A stretch of DNA of 64,000 nt. Origin: Marinilactibacillus sp. Marseille-P9653 (lineage in GTDB: Bacteria > Bacillota > Bacilli > Lactobacillales > Carnobacteriaceae_A). Every line of letters starts with the position of its first letter. The stretch's first letter is position 1. The notes beneath the pieces are model-generated. The model made no database searches and was not told where the DNA came from. It worked only from the letters and a program-made list of their open reading frames with translations. The position numbers were made by a program, and so were the translations under genes. This document shows positions 42,289 through 50,638 of the stretch, one piece after another. Location: NCBI RefSeq assembly GCF_916618885.1, contig NZ_CAKAKH010000001.1, positions 1,475,005-1,539,004 on the forward strand, given 5' to 3'.

Positions 42289-43347
42289 ATGACAGCGATA
42301 TTAACGTTTAATCAACAAAGATTGTTCGAGCAGGCGCGTTCTTTACAAGAGAAACAAGATGTGATCGTTGTTGTGAAGAATAACGCTTATAACTTTGGTA
42401 TGGAACGTGCTTATAGAGCTTTCTACAAAGCCGGAATCAGAAGTTACGCTACAACTAATCTAGAAGAAGCCGTGTGGTTAAGAAAACAAGACGATCAAAC
42501 CACCGTTTTACTCCTGGATCCTTCAACTGAATTTGATATACTGCGTGAACACGATATCAGTCTGACCTTACCAAATTTAGCATTTTATCATCAGTATAAA
42601 GAACACTTAGAAGGTATTAAGATTCATTTGGTATTCAAAAACCTTCTAAACCGATTTGGATTTGATACCGCTGATGAAATGAAAACCGTCTTTGATGAGC
42701 AACTTCTAACGATTACAGGTATTTGGACTCATTTCGCCTTTGCAGATGAATTATTAGATAATCGTTACGAAATCGAAAAAGAAAACTGGTCAAATGTTTT
42801 AACGGTCTTAGAACCTTACTTGGATACTTTGACCTTTATTCATGCACAAAATAGTGCGTCTTACTTGAGAGACGGTCTCTTTGATCAGCATACACATATC
42901 AGAGCTGGCGTCATTGCTTATGGCACGCGCCCCTATTATGATTTACCAGAATCGCTTGCGATGCAAACTATTGAAGTGAGCGCTACTGTTAAAGATGTTG
43001 TTTCTGTTCCCAAAGGGCAATCCGCCGGTTACTCAGCGGCTTTTGTAGCTGCAGAAGATACGACACTAGCTATTTGTGATATTGGATACGGTAACGGTAT
43101 TTTAAGGACGCGCTCAAAACACAAAGTGATGATCAACCAAAAGACTTTTCCAATAGCCGTTTTAATGATGAGTCATTTGATGGTCAAAGTGGATACTTCC
43201 GTTTCAATTGGAGATCGTGTTTATCTATATAACGATACGTTGAGATTAGATTACTTCACGCATAAAGGTGTCGGGGCTTTTTCAGAACAAATGGCGAGTT
43301 TAAATCATCAAACCTTTAAGATAACTAATATTCCACTATCAGAATAA
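42289..43347 (+). CDS. Alanine racemase-like PLP-dependent protein
   Basis: A 352-residue fold type III PLP protein. The cofactor lysine is in VVVKNNAYNFGM (about residue 28). The catalytic-tyrosine region appears as KGQSAGYSAAF. The N-terminus is slightly short and the usual AYGHG is changed to AYNFG. It starts two bases after the deacetylase gene. Members of this group are found in lactobacillar dap operons and probably make D-alanine or another D-amino acid for the wall. Whether it is the main alanine racemase cannot be judged here. Confidence 0.8.
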   Translation: MTAILTFNQQRLFEQARSLQEKQDVIVVVKNNAYNFGMERAYRAFYKAGIRSYATTNLEEAVWLRKQDDQTTVLLLDPSTEFDILREHDISLTLPNLAFYHQYKEHLEGIKIHLVFKNLLNRFGFDTADEMKTVFDEQLLTITGIWTHFAFADELLDNRYEIEKENWSNVLTVLEPYLDTLTFIHAQNSASYLRDGLFDQHTHIRAGVIAYGTRPYYDLPESLAMQTIEVSATVKDVVSVPKGQSAGYSAAFVAAEDTTLAICDIGYGNGILRTRSKHKVMINQKTFPIAVLMMSHLMVKVDTSVSIGDRVYLYNDTLRLDYFTHKGVGAFSEQMASLNHQTFKITNIPLSE

Positions 43348-43490
43348 TTAAGCCACAAATATTGTAAATTTGATATTTTTTCACAATTTATTTGATTTGT
43401 GAGGATGCTAGTATCTATATAGATTTTATTGATATAAAATCACAAACTCATTTTTATTGATGATTCCTATTCATTTTTCAAGAATAGTCA

Positions 43491-43530
43491 AAAACCCCAA
43501 CAACGTGCCTAAACATGTTGTTGGGGTTTT
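43491..43530. terminator. Bidirectional terminator between the lysine operon and ppaC
   Basis: AAAACCCCAACAACGTG pairs with CATGTTGTTGGGGTTTT, a long and nearly perfect stem with A and T runs on both sides. Confidence 0.93.
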
Positions 43531-43542
43531 CTATATCTTTAT

Positions 43543-44469
43543 TTATTGAAATTTAGCGGTTAACTGTGGGACAACTTGTTTTTTACGTGAAACAACGCCT
43601 TCTAAGAATAATACATTGTCAGTAACTGTTGTTGCTAACGCTTCAGTTACCTCTTGCTCATATGGTCCATAAAGAATTGCAGTTGAATCATTTTCAAGCA
43701 CATTTGTGATCAATAATAAGAATACATCATAATTTTCTGCTTCACTTTGTTTTTTCATTGCTTCAAGTAGCGCGTCTTTTCTGTCAATGATTTCTTGAAC
43801 ATCTACAACATTTACTTGACCGACTCTGACATTTTTTTCTCCCATCGGGAAAGTCTTCGCATCAGCATCTAGTAGTTCTTGTTCAGATTTATCGCTTGTT
43901 TTTGTACCGGCTTTTAATAACTCTACGCCATAAATTTCAAGATCTACATTTGCAATGACAGCTAATTCTTTTGCAGCCGTAACATCTTCTTCTGTACAGG
44001 TAGGTGATTTAAGCAGTAAAGTATCCGAAATGATTGCTGAAAGCATAAGACCTGCAATCTCTTTTGGAATTTCAATATTTTTTTCATTGAACATTTTGAA
44101 GATGATTGTATTTGTACATCCAACTGGTTCTGCACGGTAATAAAGTGGGTTCGCTGTTTGGAAGTTAGCGATTCTATGATGATCGACCACAGATAACACT
44201 TCAACTTGATCGATATCATCCGCACTTTGTTGCGCTTCGTTATGATCTACTAACATAACTTGTTTCACTTCATTTGAAACAGTCGTTACCACTTCTGGGT
44301 AATCAACCTTGAAATAATCCAGCGCATAAGACGTTTCGTCCGTAATAGCACCTAGCGCTACAGGTTTAGTATCTAAGCCAAGTTGGTTCTGCAAGTAACT
44401 GAAGCTGATCGCAGATGTTACAGCGTCTGTATCAGGACTTTTATGTCCAAAAACAAAAATTTCACTCAT
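43543..44469 (-). CDS. ppaC: Manganese-dependent inorganic pyrophosphatase
   Basis: A 308-residue family II pyrophosphatase (DHH superfamily). Metal ligands are in FGHKSPDTDA (His and Asp at about residues 8-15), LVDHNE and VVDHHRI. The C-terminal DHHA2 domain closes over the substrate. It pulls biosynthetic reactions by removing pyrophosphate. AAAAGGAG precedes the ATG. Confidence 0.96.
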   Translation of the reverse strand: MSEIFVFGHKSPDTDAVTSAISFSYLQNQLGLDTKPVALGAITDETSYALDYFKVDYPEVVTTVSNEVKQVMLVDHNEAQQSADDIDQVEVLSVVDHHRIANFQTANPLYYRAEPVGCTNTIIFKMFNEKNIEIPKEIAGLMLSAIISDTLLLKSPTCTEEDVTAAKELAVIANVDLEIYGVELLKAGTKTSDKSEQELLDADAKTFPMGEKNVRVGQVNVVDVQEIIDRKDALLEAMKKQSEAENYDVFLLLITNVLENDSTAILYGPYEQEVTEALATTVTDNVLFLEGVVSRKKQVVPQLTAKFQ

Positions 44470-44544
44470 TTAAAAATCTCCTTTTAATTCATTTATACTT
44501 TAAGAATATAGGATACTTAGTCAAAATTCAATCTCCAAACACAA

Positions 44545-44607
44545 AAGAGCAGAACCATTCGAAACATCCTAAGTCATTTAAGAGGATTGTTCGATCCGTT
44601 CTACTCT
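44545..44607 (-). terminator. Terminator after pflA
   Basis: On the minus strand AGAGTAGAAC..TCGAACAATCC pairs with GGATGTTTCGA..GTTCTGCTCT, followed by TTTTG. Confidence 0.8.
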
Positions 44608-44618
44608 AAAGTAGTTCA

Positions 44619-45368
44619 TTACTTATATTTATGTGTCTGTAATATCCGATTCGCATTGGCTACTCGTTCAGCTGTCGGTGGATCAATGTCTTCCAGTTTA
44701 TAGGGAATACCCAGTTCTTTATACTTGTAAACACCAAGTCTGTGATAAGGAAGCACTTCTACTTTTTCTACACTATCAAGCTTTTCTATGAAGGAATTCA
44801 ACTGCTCTAAATGATGATCGTAATCAGATCGTTCTGGAACCAGCACATGTCTAAGCCACATTGGAATGCCTCGTGTGGATAAATACTGAGCCATATTTAA
44901 AATACTTTCATTGGAATGCATCGTATACTTTTTATGAATGTCATTATTAATATGCTTTACATCCATCAAGACAAGGTCTGTGTACTCCATCAATTCTTCG
45001 AAACGACTAAAGAAGGGTTCCTCATAAGTGAAGGGTTGACCACATGTATCCAGTGAAACATGAACACCTTCTGCTTTAGCTAATTTGAAAAACTCGATTA
45101 AAAAATCAATATGCAAAAGTGGTTCCCCACCACTTACTGTGATGCCACCTTCTTCTCCCCAGTATTCTCTATAGTCTAGGGCCTTTACCATCATTTCTTC
45201 TGCTGTATAGGGTGTACCGCCACCCATATTCCAAGTATCCGGATTATGACAGAACTCACAGCGCATCCGACATCCTTGCATAAAGATAATGAACCGAATA
45301 CCCGGACCGTCAACGGATCCAAAGCTTTCTGTTGAGTGTACGTATCCTACTGCTGGTTCTGTCATCAT
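44619..45368 (-). CDS. pflA: Pyruvate formate-lyase activating enzyme
   Basis: A 249-residue radical SAM enzyme that installs the glycyl radical in PflB. The 4Fe-4S cysteines are in GCRMRCEFCHNPDTW (Cx3Cx2C, about residues 31-38), with the GGEP motif following at about 80-83. Two adjacent ATG codons follow GGAGG; the second has the better spacing, so the start is uncertain by one codon. It lies 26 bases downstream of pflB and is co-transcribed. It acts only under anaerobic conditions. Confidence 0.96.
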   Translation of the reverse strand: MMTEPAVGYVHSTESFGSVDGPGIRFIIFMQGCRMRCEFCHNPDTWNMGGGTPYTAEEMMVKALDYREYWGEEGGITVSGGEPLLHIDFLIEFFKLAKAEGVHVSLDTCGQPFTYEEPFFSRFEELMEYTDLVLMDVKHINNDIHKKYTMHSNESILNMAQYLSTRGIPMWLRHVLVPERSDYDHHLEQLNSFIEKLDSVEKVEVLPYHRLGVYKYKELGIPYKLEDIDPPTAERVANANRILQTHKYK

Positions 45369-45394
45369 TATTCCTCCATTTATACTAAGTGTCC

Positions 45395-47656
45395 TTACAT
45401 TGTTTCGTGGAATGTTCTACTTAAAACATCCAATTGCTGCTCTCTTGTCAATTTCACGAAATTCACTGCATACCCTGAAACTCTTATTGTCAGCTGCGGA
45501 TATTCTTCTGGATGCTCCATAGCATCTTCTAGCGTTTTACGATTTAAAGCATTCACGTTCAGATGGTGTCCACCTTTTTTAACATACCCATCGAGCATCA
45601 TTGCCAAGTTCTTTCTTTGTGTTTCATCCTCTTTACCTAACGCTTTTGGTACAATCGAAAATGTATTGGAAATACCATCGAGCGACTCTGAGTAAGGAAG
45701 TTTAGCCACTGAATTCAAACTTGCTAGCGCTCCATTTGTATCTCTACCGTGCAACGGATTAGCACCTGGCGCGAAAGGAACGCCTTCTCGTCTACCATCC
45801 GGTGTGTTACCAGTCTTTTTACCGTATACAACGTTTGAAGTAATCGTCAATATAGAGGTCGTATGTTTCGCATCTCGGTAAGTTGGGTGCTTTTTCACTT
45901 TACTCATAAAGGTTTTCAAAAGATCTATGGCGATCTGATCAACCTGATCGTCATTATTTCCGTATTTTGGATAATCTCCTTCTATTTCATAATCCGTAAC
46001 TAATCCCTGCTCATCTCTAATCGTCTTGACTTTGGCGTATTTGATGGCAGAAAGGGAGTCTATTGCAACGGAAAAACCAGCGATACCTGTTGCCATTGTT
46101 CTTGCTACATCTGTATCGTGTAAGGCCATCTCGATCCGTTCGTAGCTGTATTTATCGTGCATATAATGGATGATGTTCAATGTATTGATATACATCCCTG
46201 CCAACCATTCAAGCATCTCATCATATTTTTCAAGAACGATATCATAATCCAGCACTTCACTCGTAATTGGCTGGTATTTAGGTCCTACTTGAGTCTTTGT
46301 TTTTTCATCCACGCCACCATTAATGGCATAAAGTAATGCTTTAGCCAGGTTCGCTCTAGCTCCAAAGAACTGCATTTGTTTTCCAATTGGCATTGCAGAG
46401 ACACAACAGGCAATACCATAATCATCTCCCCACTCCTGGCGCATAATATCATCATTTTCATACTGTACCGCGCTACTTTCGATTGAAACTTTTGTACAAT
46501 ATTCTTTGAAAGTATTCGGTAGTCTAGTTGACCACAAAACGGTTAAATTCGGTTCCGGAGCTGGTCCTAAGTTTGTTAAAGTATGCAAGAAGCGGTAGCT
46601 GTTTTTGGTGACCATGTGGCGACCATCTATTCCTACTCCCCCAATAGACTCGGTTACCCAAGTAGGATCTCCTGAAAATAGTTCATTGTACTCTGGTGTT
46701 CGAGAAAATTTCACTAATCTCAGTTTCATAACAAAGTGGTCCACTAGTTCTTGAACTTCTTTTTCAGTCATTAAACCAGCTTTCAAATCTCTTTCAATAT
46801 AAATATCCAAGAAAGTTGACGTTCTCCCTAGTGACATGGCAGCACCGTTTTGTTCTTTGATTGCTGCTAAATAGCCTAAATATAGCCATTGGAAAGCTTC
46901 TTTTGTGTTTTGAGCAGGTATAGATAAATCAAATCCATAAATATTTCCAAGTTCTTTTAACTCTACTAAGGCTTTGATCTGGTCACTGAGCTCTTCCCGC
47001 TGACGAATGACTTTCTCGCTCATCATACCGTTTCCACAATTTAATAAATCTTTTTCTTTTTGTTTGATCAAAAAGTCGACACCATATAAAGCGACACGTC
47101 TATAATCTCCAATAATGCGTCCTCGACCATATGCATCTGGTAATCCCGTAATGACACCCGTTCTTCTGGCATTCTTGATTTCAGGAGTATAGGCATCAAA
47201 TACGCCTTGATTATGTGTTTTTGTCCAGTTTCTAAATACATGAGACAGCATTGGGTCCACTTCGAATCCATAAGATTCCGCGGCCTGTTCCATCATTCGA
47301 ATGCCACCAAACGGTTGTAAAGATCGTTTAAAAGGTTTTTCTGTTTGAAATCCAACGATTTGTTCTTTTTCTTTTGCTAGATACCCTGGACCGTGAGAGG
47401 TAATGGTTGATACAACCTCAGTATCCATATCTAACATACCTCCAGCATCTAATTCTTGTTTATTTAAATCCATTACTTGCGCCCATAATTCTTTTGTATC
47501 TTCAGTAGCGTCTTCTAGAAATGAGTCATCTCCGTCATAAGGTTGATAATTCATTTGTATGAACGTTCTAACATCAATAGCTTCTTTCCAGCTACTACCC
47601 TTAAAGCCCTTCCAAAAATGATCAAATCTTTTTGATTCTACTTCTTGTTTTTCCAT
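45395..47656 (-). CDS. pflB: Formate C-acetyltransferase (pyruvate formate-lyase)
   Basis: A 753-residue glycyl-radical enzyme that splits pyruvate plus CoA into acetyl-CoA and formate. The catalytic cysteine pair is in [13 protein letters not shown], and the radical glycine is in RVSGYAVNF near the C-terminus. The ATG at 47656 has AAGGAG upstream; an open extension to 47731 is not used, since it would run through the promoter. It is divergent from adhE, which consumes the acetyl-CoA. Confidence 0.97.
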   Translation of the reverse strand: MEKQEVESKRFDHFWKGFKGSSWKEAIDVRTFIQMNYQPYDGDDSFLEDATEDTKELWAQVMDLNKQELDAGGMLDMDTEVVSTITSHGPGYLAKEKEQIVGFQTEKPFKRSLQPFGGIRMMEQAAESYGFEVDPMLSHVFRNWTKTHNQGVFDAYTPEIKNARRTGVITGLPDAYGRGRIIGDYRRVALYGVDFLIKQKEKDLLNCGNGMMSEKVIRQREELSDQIKALVELKELGNIYGFDLSIPAQNTKEAFQWLYLGYLAAIKEQNGAAMSLGRTSTFLDIYIERDLKAGLMTEKEVQELVDHFVMKLRLVKFSRTPEYNELFSGDPTWVTESIGGVGIDGRHMVTKNSYRFLHTLTNLGPAPEPNLTVLWSTRLPNTFKEYCTKVSIESSAVQYENDDIMRQEWGDDYGIACCVSAMPIGKQMQFFGARANLAKALLYAINGGVDEKTKTQVGPKYQPITSEVLDYDIVLEKYDEMLEWLAGMYINTLNIIHYMHDKYSYERIEMALHDTDVARTMATGIAGFSVAIDSLSAIKYAKVKTIRDEQGLVTDYEIEGDYPKYGNNDDQVDQIAIDLLKTFMSKVKKHPTYRDAKHTTSILTITSNVVYGKKTGNTPDGRREGVPFAPGANPLHGRDTNGALASLNSVAKLPYSESLDGISNTFSIVPKALGKEDETQRKNLAMMLDGYVKKGGHHLNVNALNRKTLEDAMEHPEEYPQLTIRVSGYAVNFVKLTREQQLDVLSRTFHETM

Positions 47657-47693
47657 TATATTGACTCCTTTACATTCTGATTTTTTCAAGCTC

Positions 47694-47722
47694 AATATAT
47701 CACATATAAACTTTCTCAACAA
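47694..47722 (-). promoter_or_regulatory. Promoter of pflB-pflA
   Basis: On the minus strand TTGTTG and TATATT are separated by 17 bases, giving a leader of about 30 bases. Confidence 0.6.
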
Positions 47723-47781
47723 GTGAAACATTGAACTAGTTTATTGTTTTTTTCGAAAACATATAAGGAACAATTCTACAA

Positions 47782-47799
47782 TTGTGTTTTTATTCACAA
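47782..47799. promoter_or_regulatory. Rex (redox repressor) operator
   Basis: TTGTG-TTTTTATT-CACAA is a perfect match to the Rex consensus TTGTG-N8-CACAA, in the divergent pflB/adhE region. A high NADH/NAD ratio releases Rex and would turn on the fermentative genes. It is 16 bases upstream of the adhE -35 box and about 60 from that of pflB, so adhE is the more direct target. Confidence 0.85.
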
Positions 47800-47815
47800 A
47801 ATAGACACATTTCAG

Positions 47816-47846
47816 TTGACCATTGTGATTATTGATATGCTATAGT
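47816..47846 (+). promoter_or_regulatory. Promoter of adhE
   Basis: TTGACC and TATAGT are separated by 19 bases. The spacing is long, so the promoter may need activation or be weak in the basal state. About 115 bases of leader follow. Confidence 0.5.
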
Positions 47847-47966
47847 CAGCTTGTAAACAAGTTTTACTTTACTCGATCCTGTAAACTTAATTACCAAGGG
47901 GAAGTAAAGAGTTTTTTTTAAAGGTTATTGCTCACAATTTCACATAAAAATATGGAGGTTTTAATT

Positions 47967-50576
47967 ATGGTTCAATTAGTTTCCGTCAAACAAACAGAAA
48001 TGCCCACACCTACTGTCGAAAGTACGATTGATGTGTTGGTGGACAATGCTCAACAAGCACTTCTATCTCTATCCCAGCTCGATCAAGAACAGATCAATGA
48101 AATTGTTAAACAAATGGCCCTGGCAGGTTTGAACAACCATATGTCTTTGGCTAAAATGGCGATTGAAGAAACTCAGCGTGGTGTCTATGAAGATAAGATC
48201 ATCAAAAATCTATTTGCAACAGAATATGTTTATCACAGCATTAAAAATGATCGGACAATTGGTATTATTGAGGAAAATAAACATGAAGGTACGGTTTCCA
48301 TTGCAGAGCCGATTGGCGTAATTGCAGGTGTAACACCGGTTACCAATCCGACTTCTACTACAATGTTTAAATCACTTATCTCAATCAAAACAGGAAACCC
48401 AATTATTTTTGCTTTCCACCCTTCTGCACAACGTTCCAGTGTGGCTGCAGCTAAAACCGTTTACGAAGCTGCCGTAAAAGCTGGTGCTCCTGAGCATTGT
48501 ATACAATGGGTCACCACACCTTCTGTGGAAGCAACACAGACATTAATGAAACATAATGGCGTCGCAACAATTCTAGCTACAGGTGGTCCTGGAATGGTCA
48601 AATCAGCTTACAGTTCCGGAAAACCTGCCTTAGGCGTTGGCGCTGGAAATGTTCCTTGTTATATTGAAAAAACTGCCAATATCAAACGTTCCGTTAATGA
48701 TTTGATTCTCTCAAAAACGTTTGATAACGGTATGATTTGTGCTTCAGAACAAGCAGTTATCATCGATAAGGAAATCTATAGAGAAGTTAAAGCGTTAATG
48801 ACAGAAAACAGTTGCTACTTCTTATCCAGTGAAGAAAGACAAAAAATTGAAACCTTTATGGTTACAGAAGACGGTGGCTTAAATGCCGTTGTGGTTGGAA
48901 GATCTGCTTATGACATAGCTAAACTAGCAGGCGTTTCTGTTCCAGAAGATACGAAAATTCTGATTGCCGAACTACAAGGTGTCGGGAAAAAGTATCCATT
49001 ATCTAGAGAAAAACTTAGTCCTGTTCTTGCAGCATATAAAGTGAATAGTACAGAAGAAGGACTGAAAAAAGCTGAAGAAATGCTGGCATACGGTGGTATC
49101 GGACACTCAGCTGTTCTTCATTCTCTGGATGAAACAGTGATTGAACAGTTTGAAAGAAGAATGAAAGCTGGCCGTCTGATTGTTAATGCCCCTTCTTCTC
49201 AAGGTGCAATTGGAGACATCTATAACGCTTACCTTCCCTCACTCACACTAGGTTGTGGTTCTTATGGTGGAAACTCTGTTTCTACAAACGTGGGGACAAC
49301 GCATTTGATCAATATCAAAAAACGTGCAAATCGAACCAATAATATGCAGTGGTTCAAATTACCACCTAAGATTTACTTTGAAAAAAATTCTGTCCAGTAT
49401 TTGTCTAAAATGCCAGATATCAAAAGAGCTTTTATTGTAACAGACCCAATGATGGTTAAATTAGGCTACGTAGATAAAGTTCTTTACAATTTAAGAAAAC
49501 GTCCTGACTATGTTCACTGCGAAGTGTTTTCTGATGTCGAACCAGATCCTTCTAAAGAAACGGTTCTTCGCGGTGCAGAAGCTATGCGCGCCTTCCAACC
49601 CGATGTCGTCATTGCATTAGGTGGAGGATCTCCTATGGACGCTGCTAAAGGCATGTGGCTTTTTTACGAACACCCAGACACTGACTTCAATGGTTTAAAA
49701 CAAAAATTCCTGGATATTAGAAAACGTGTCTATAAATATCCTAAACTTGGTGAAAAAGCACAATTCGTTGCGATTCCAACAACTTCTGGTACAGGTTCTG
49801 AAGTCACTTCTTTTGCAGTCATTACGGACAATGAAAACAATATCAAGTATCCGCTAGCAGATTACGAGCTAACCCCTGATGTGGCGATCATTGACTCACA
49901 ATTTGTTATGAGTGTTCCAAAAGTTGTAACTGCAGATACTGGAATGGACGTCTTAACGCACGCGATAGAAGCCTATGTATCAAATATGGCAAATGATTAT
50001 ACTGATGGGCTTGCGATTAAAGCAATACAACTTGTGTTCGAATATCTTCCAAAAGCTTACCGTGACGGCAGCGACGAACAAGCTAGAGAAAAAATGCACA
50101 ACGCTTCTACAATAGCGGGTATGGCTTTTGCCAATGCATTCTTAGGAATCAACCATAGCTTGGCACATAAATTAGGTGCAGCGTTCCATATTGCCCACGG
50201 TCGAGCAAATGCGATTTTACTACCACACGTCATCAGTTATAATGCCAAAAAACCGACTAAATTTGTTTCATTCCCTAAATATGAACACTTTATAGCTGAC
50301 ATACGTTACGCTGAGATTTCTAAAGCACTTGGTTTACCTTCATCTACAACAGAAGAAGGTGTCAATAGTTTAATCAATGCGATTTATCAATTAGCTGAAC
50401 AATTGGCTATCCCTATGAGTATAAAAGAAAACAATGTTGATCAAAAAGCTTTCGATCAATTAGTGGATAGTCTGGCTGAACGGGCTTTTGAAGATCAATG
50501 TACAACAGCAAATCCCAAACTGCCTCTTGTGAAAGAATTGGCTGAAGTATACAAACAGGCTTATAACGGTAAATAA
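47967..50576 (+). CDS. adhE: Bifunctional acetaldehyde-CoA/alcohol dehydrogenase
   Basis: An 869-residue fusion. The N-terminal aldehyde dehydrogenase domain has its cysteine in DNGMICASEQ (about residue 250). The C-terminal iron-dependent alcohol dehydrogenase domain shows GGGSPMDAAK and the metal histidines in HAIEAY, NHSLAHKLGAAFHIAHG. It turns acetyl-CoA into ethanol with two NADH, and forms filamentous spirosomes in other bacteria. The ATG at 47967 has TGGAGG eight bases upstream, so an earlier in-frame start is rejected. Confidence 0.97.
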   Translation: MVQLVSVKQTEMPTPTVESTIDVLVDNAQQALLSLSQLDQEQINEIVKQMALAGLNNHMSLAKMAIEETQRGVYEDKIIKNLFATEYVYHSIKNDRTIGIIEENKHEGTVSIAEPIGVIAGVTPVTNPTSTTMFKSLISIKTGNPIIFAFHPSAQRSSVAAAKTVYEAAVKAGAPEHCIQWVTTPSVEATQTLMKHNGVATILATGGPGMVKSAYSSGKPALGVGAGNVPCYIEKTANIKRSVNDLILSKTFDNGMICASEQAVIIDKEIYREVKALMTENSCYFLSSEERQKIETFMVTEDGGLNAVVVGRSAYDIAKLAGVSVPEDTKILIAELQGVGKKYPLSREKLSPVLAAYKVNSTEEGLKKAEEMLAYGGIGHSAVLHSLDETVIEQFERRMKAGRLIVNAPSSQGAIGDIYNAYLPSLTLGCGSYGGNSVSTNVGTTHLINIKKRANRTNNMQWFKLPPKIYFEKNSVQYLSKMPDIKRAFIVTDPMMVKLGYVDKVLYNLRKRPDYVHCEVFSDVEPDPSKETVLRGAEAMRAFQPDVVIALGGGSPMDAAKGMWLFYEHPDTDFNGLKQKFLDIRKRVYKYPKLGEKAQFVAIPTTSGTGSEVTSFAVITDNENNIKYPLADYELTPDVAIIDSQFVMSVPKVVTADTGMDVLTHAIEAYVSNMANDYTDGLAIKAIQLVFEYLPKAYRDGSDEQAREKMHNASTIAGMAFANAFLGINHSLAHKLGAAFHIAHGRANAILLPHVISYNAKKPTKFVSFPKYEHFIADIRYAEISKALGLPSSTTEEGVNSLINAIYQLAEQLAIPMSIKENNVDQKAFDQLVDSLAERAFEDQCTTANPKLPLVKELAEVYKQAYNGK

Positions 50577-50587
50577 TATGACAATTT

Positions 50588-50629
50588 AAAAGACGTGCTT
50601 ATGATTTCACTCATAGGCACGTCTTTTTT
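50588..50629. terminator. Bidirectional terminator between adhE and parC
   Basis: AAAAGACGTGC pairs with GCACGTCTTTT around a TTATGA/TCATAG inner stem. It has A and T runs on both sides. Confidence 0.92.
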
Positions 50630-50638
50630 AGTTGATCA

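Noticed and set aside
43381-43403. TCACAA-N10-TTGTGA near the end of the lysine operon
   Set aside because: It resembles Rex or CRP-type half-sites, but order and spacing are wrong for both, and no promoter or gene start follows it.
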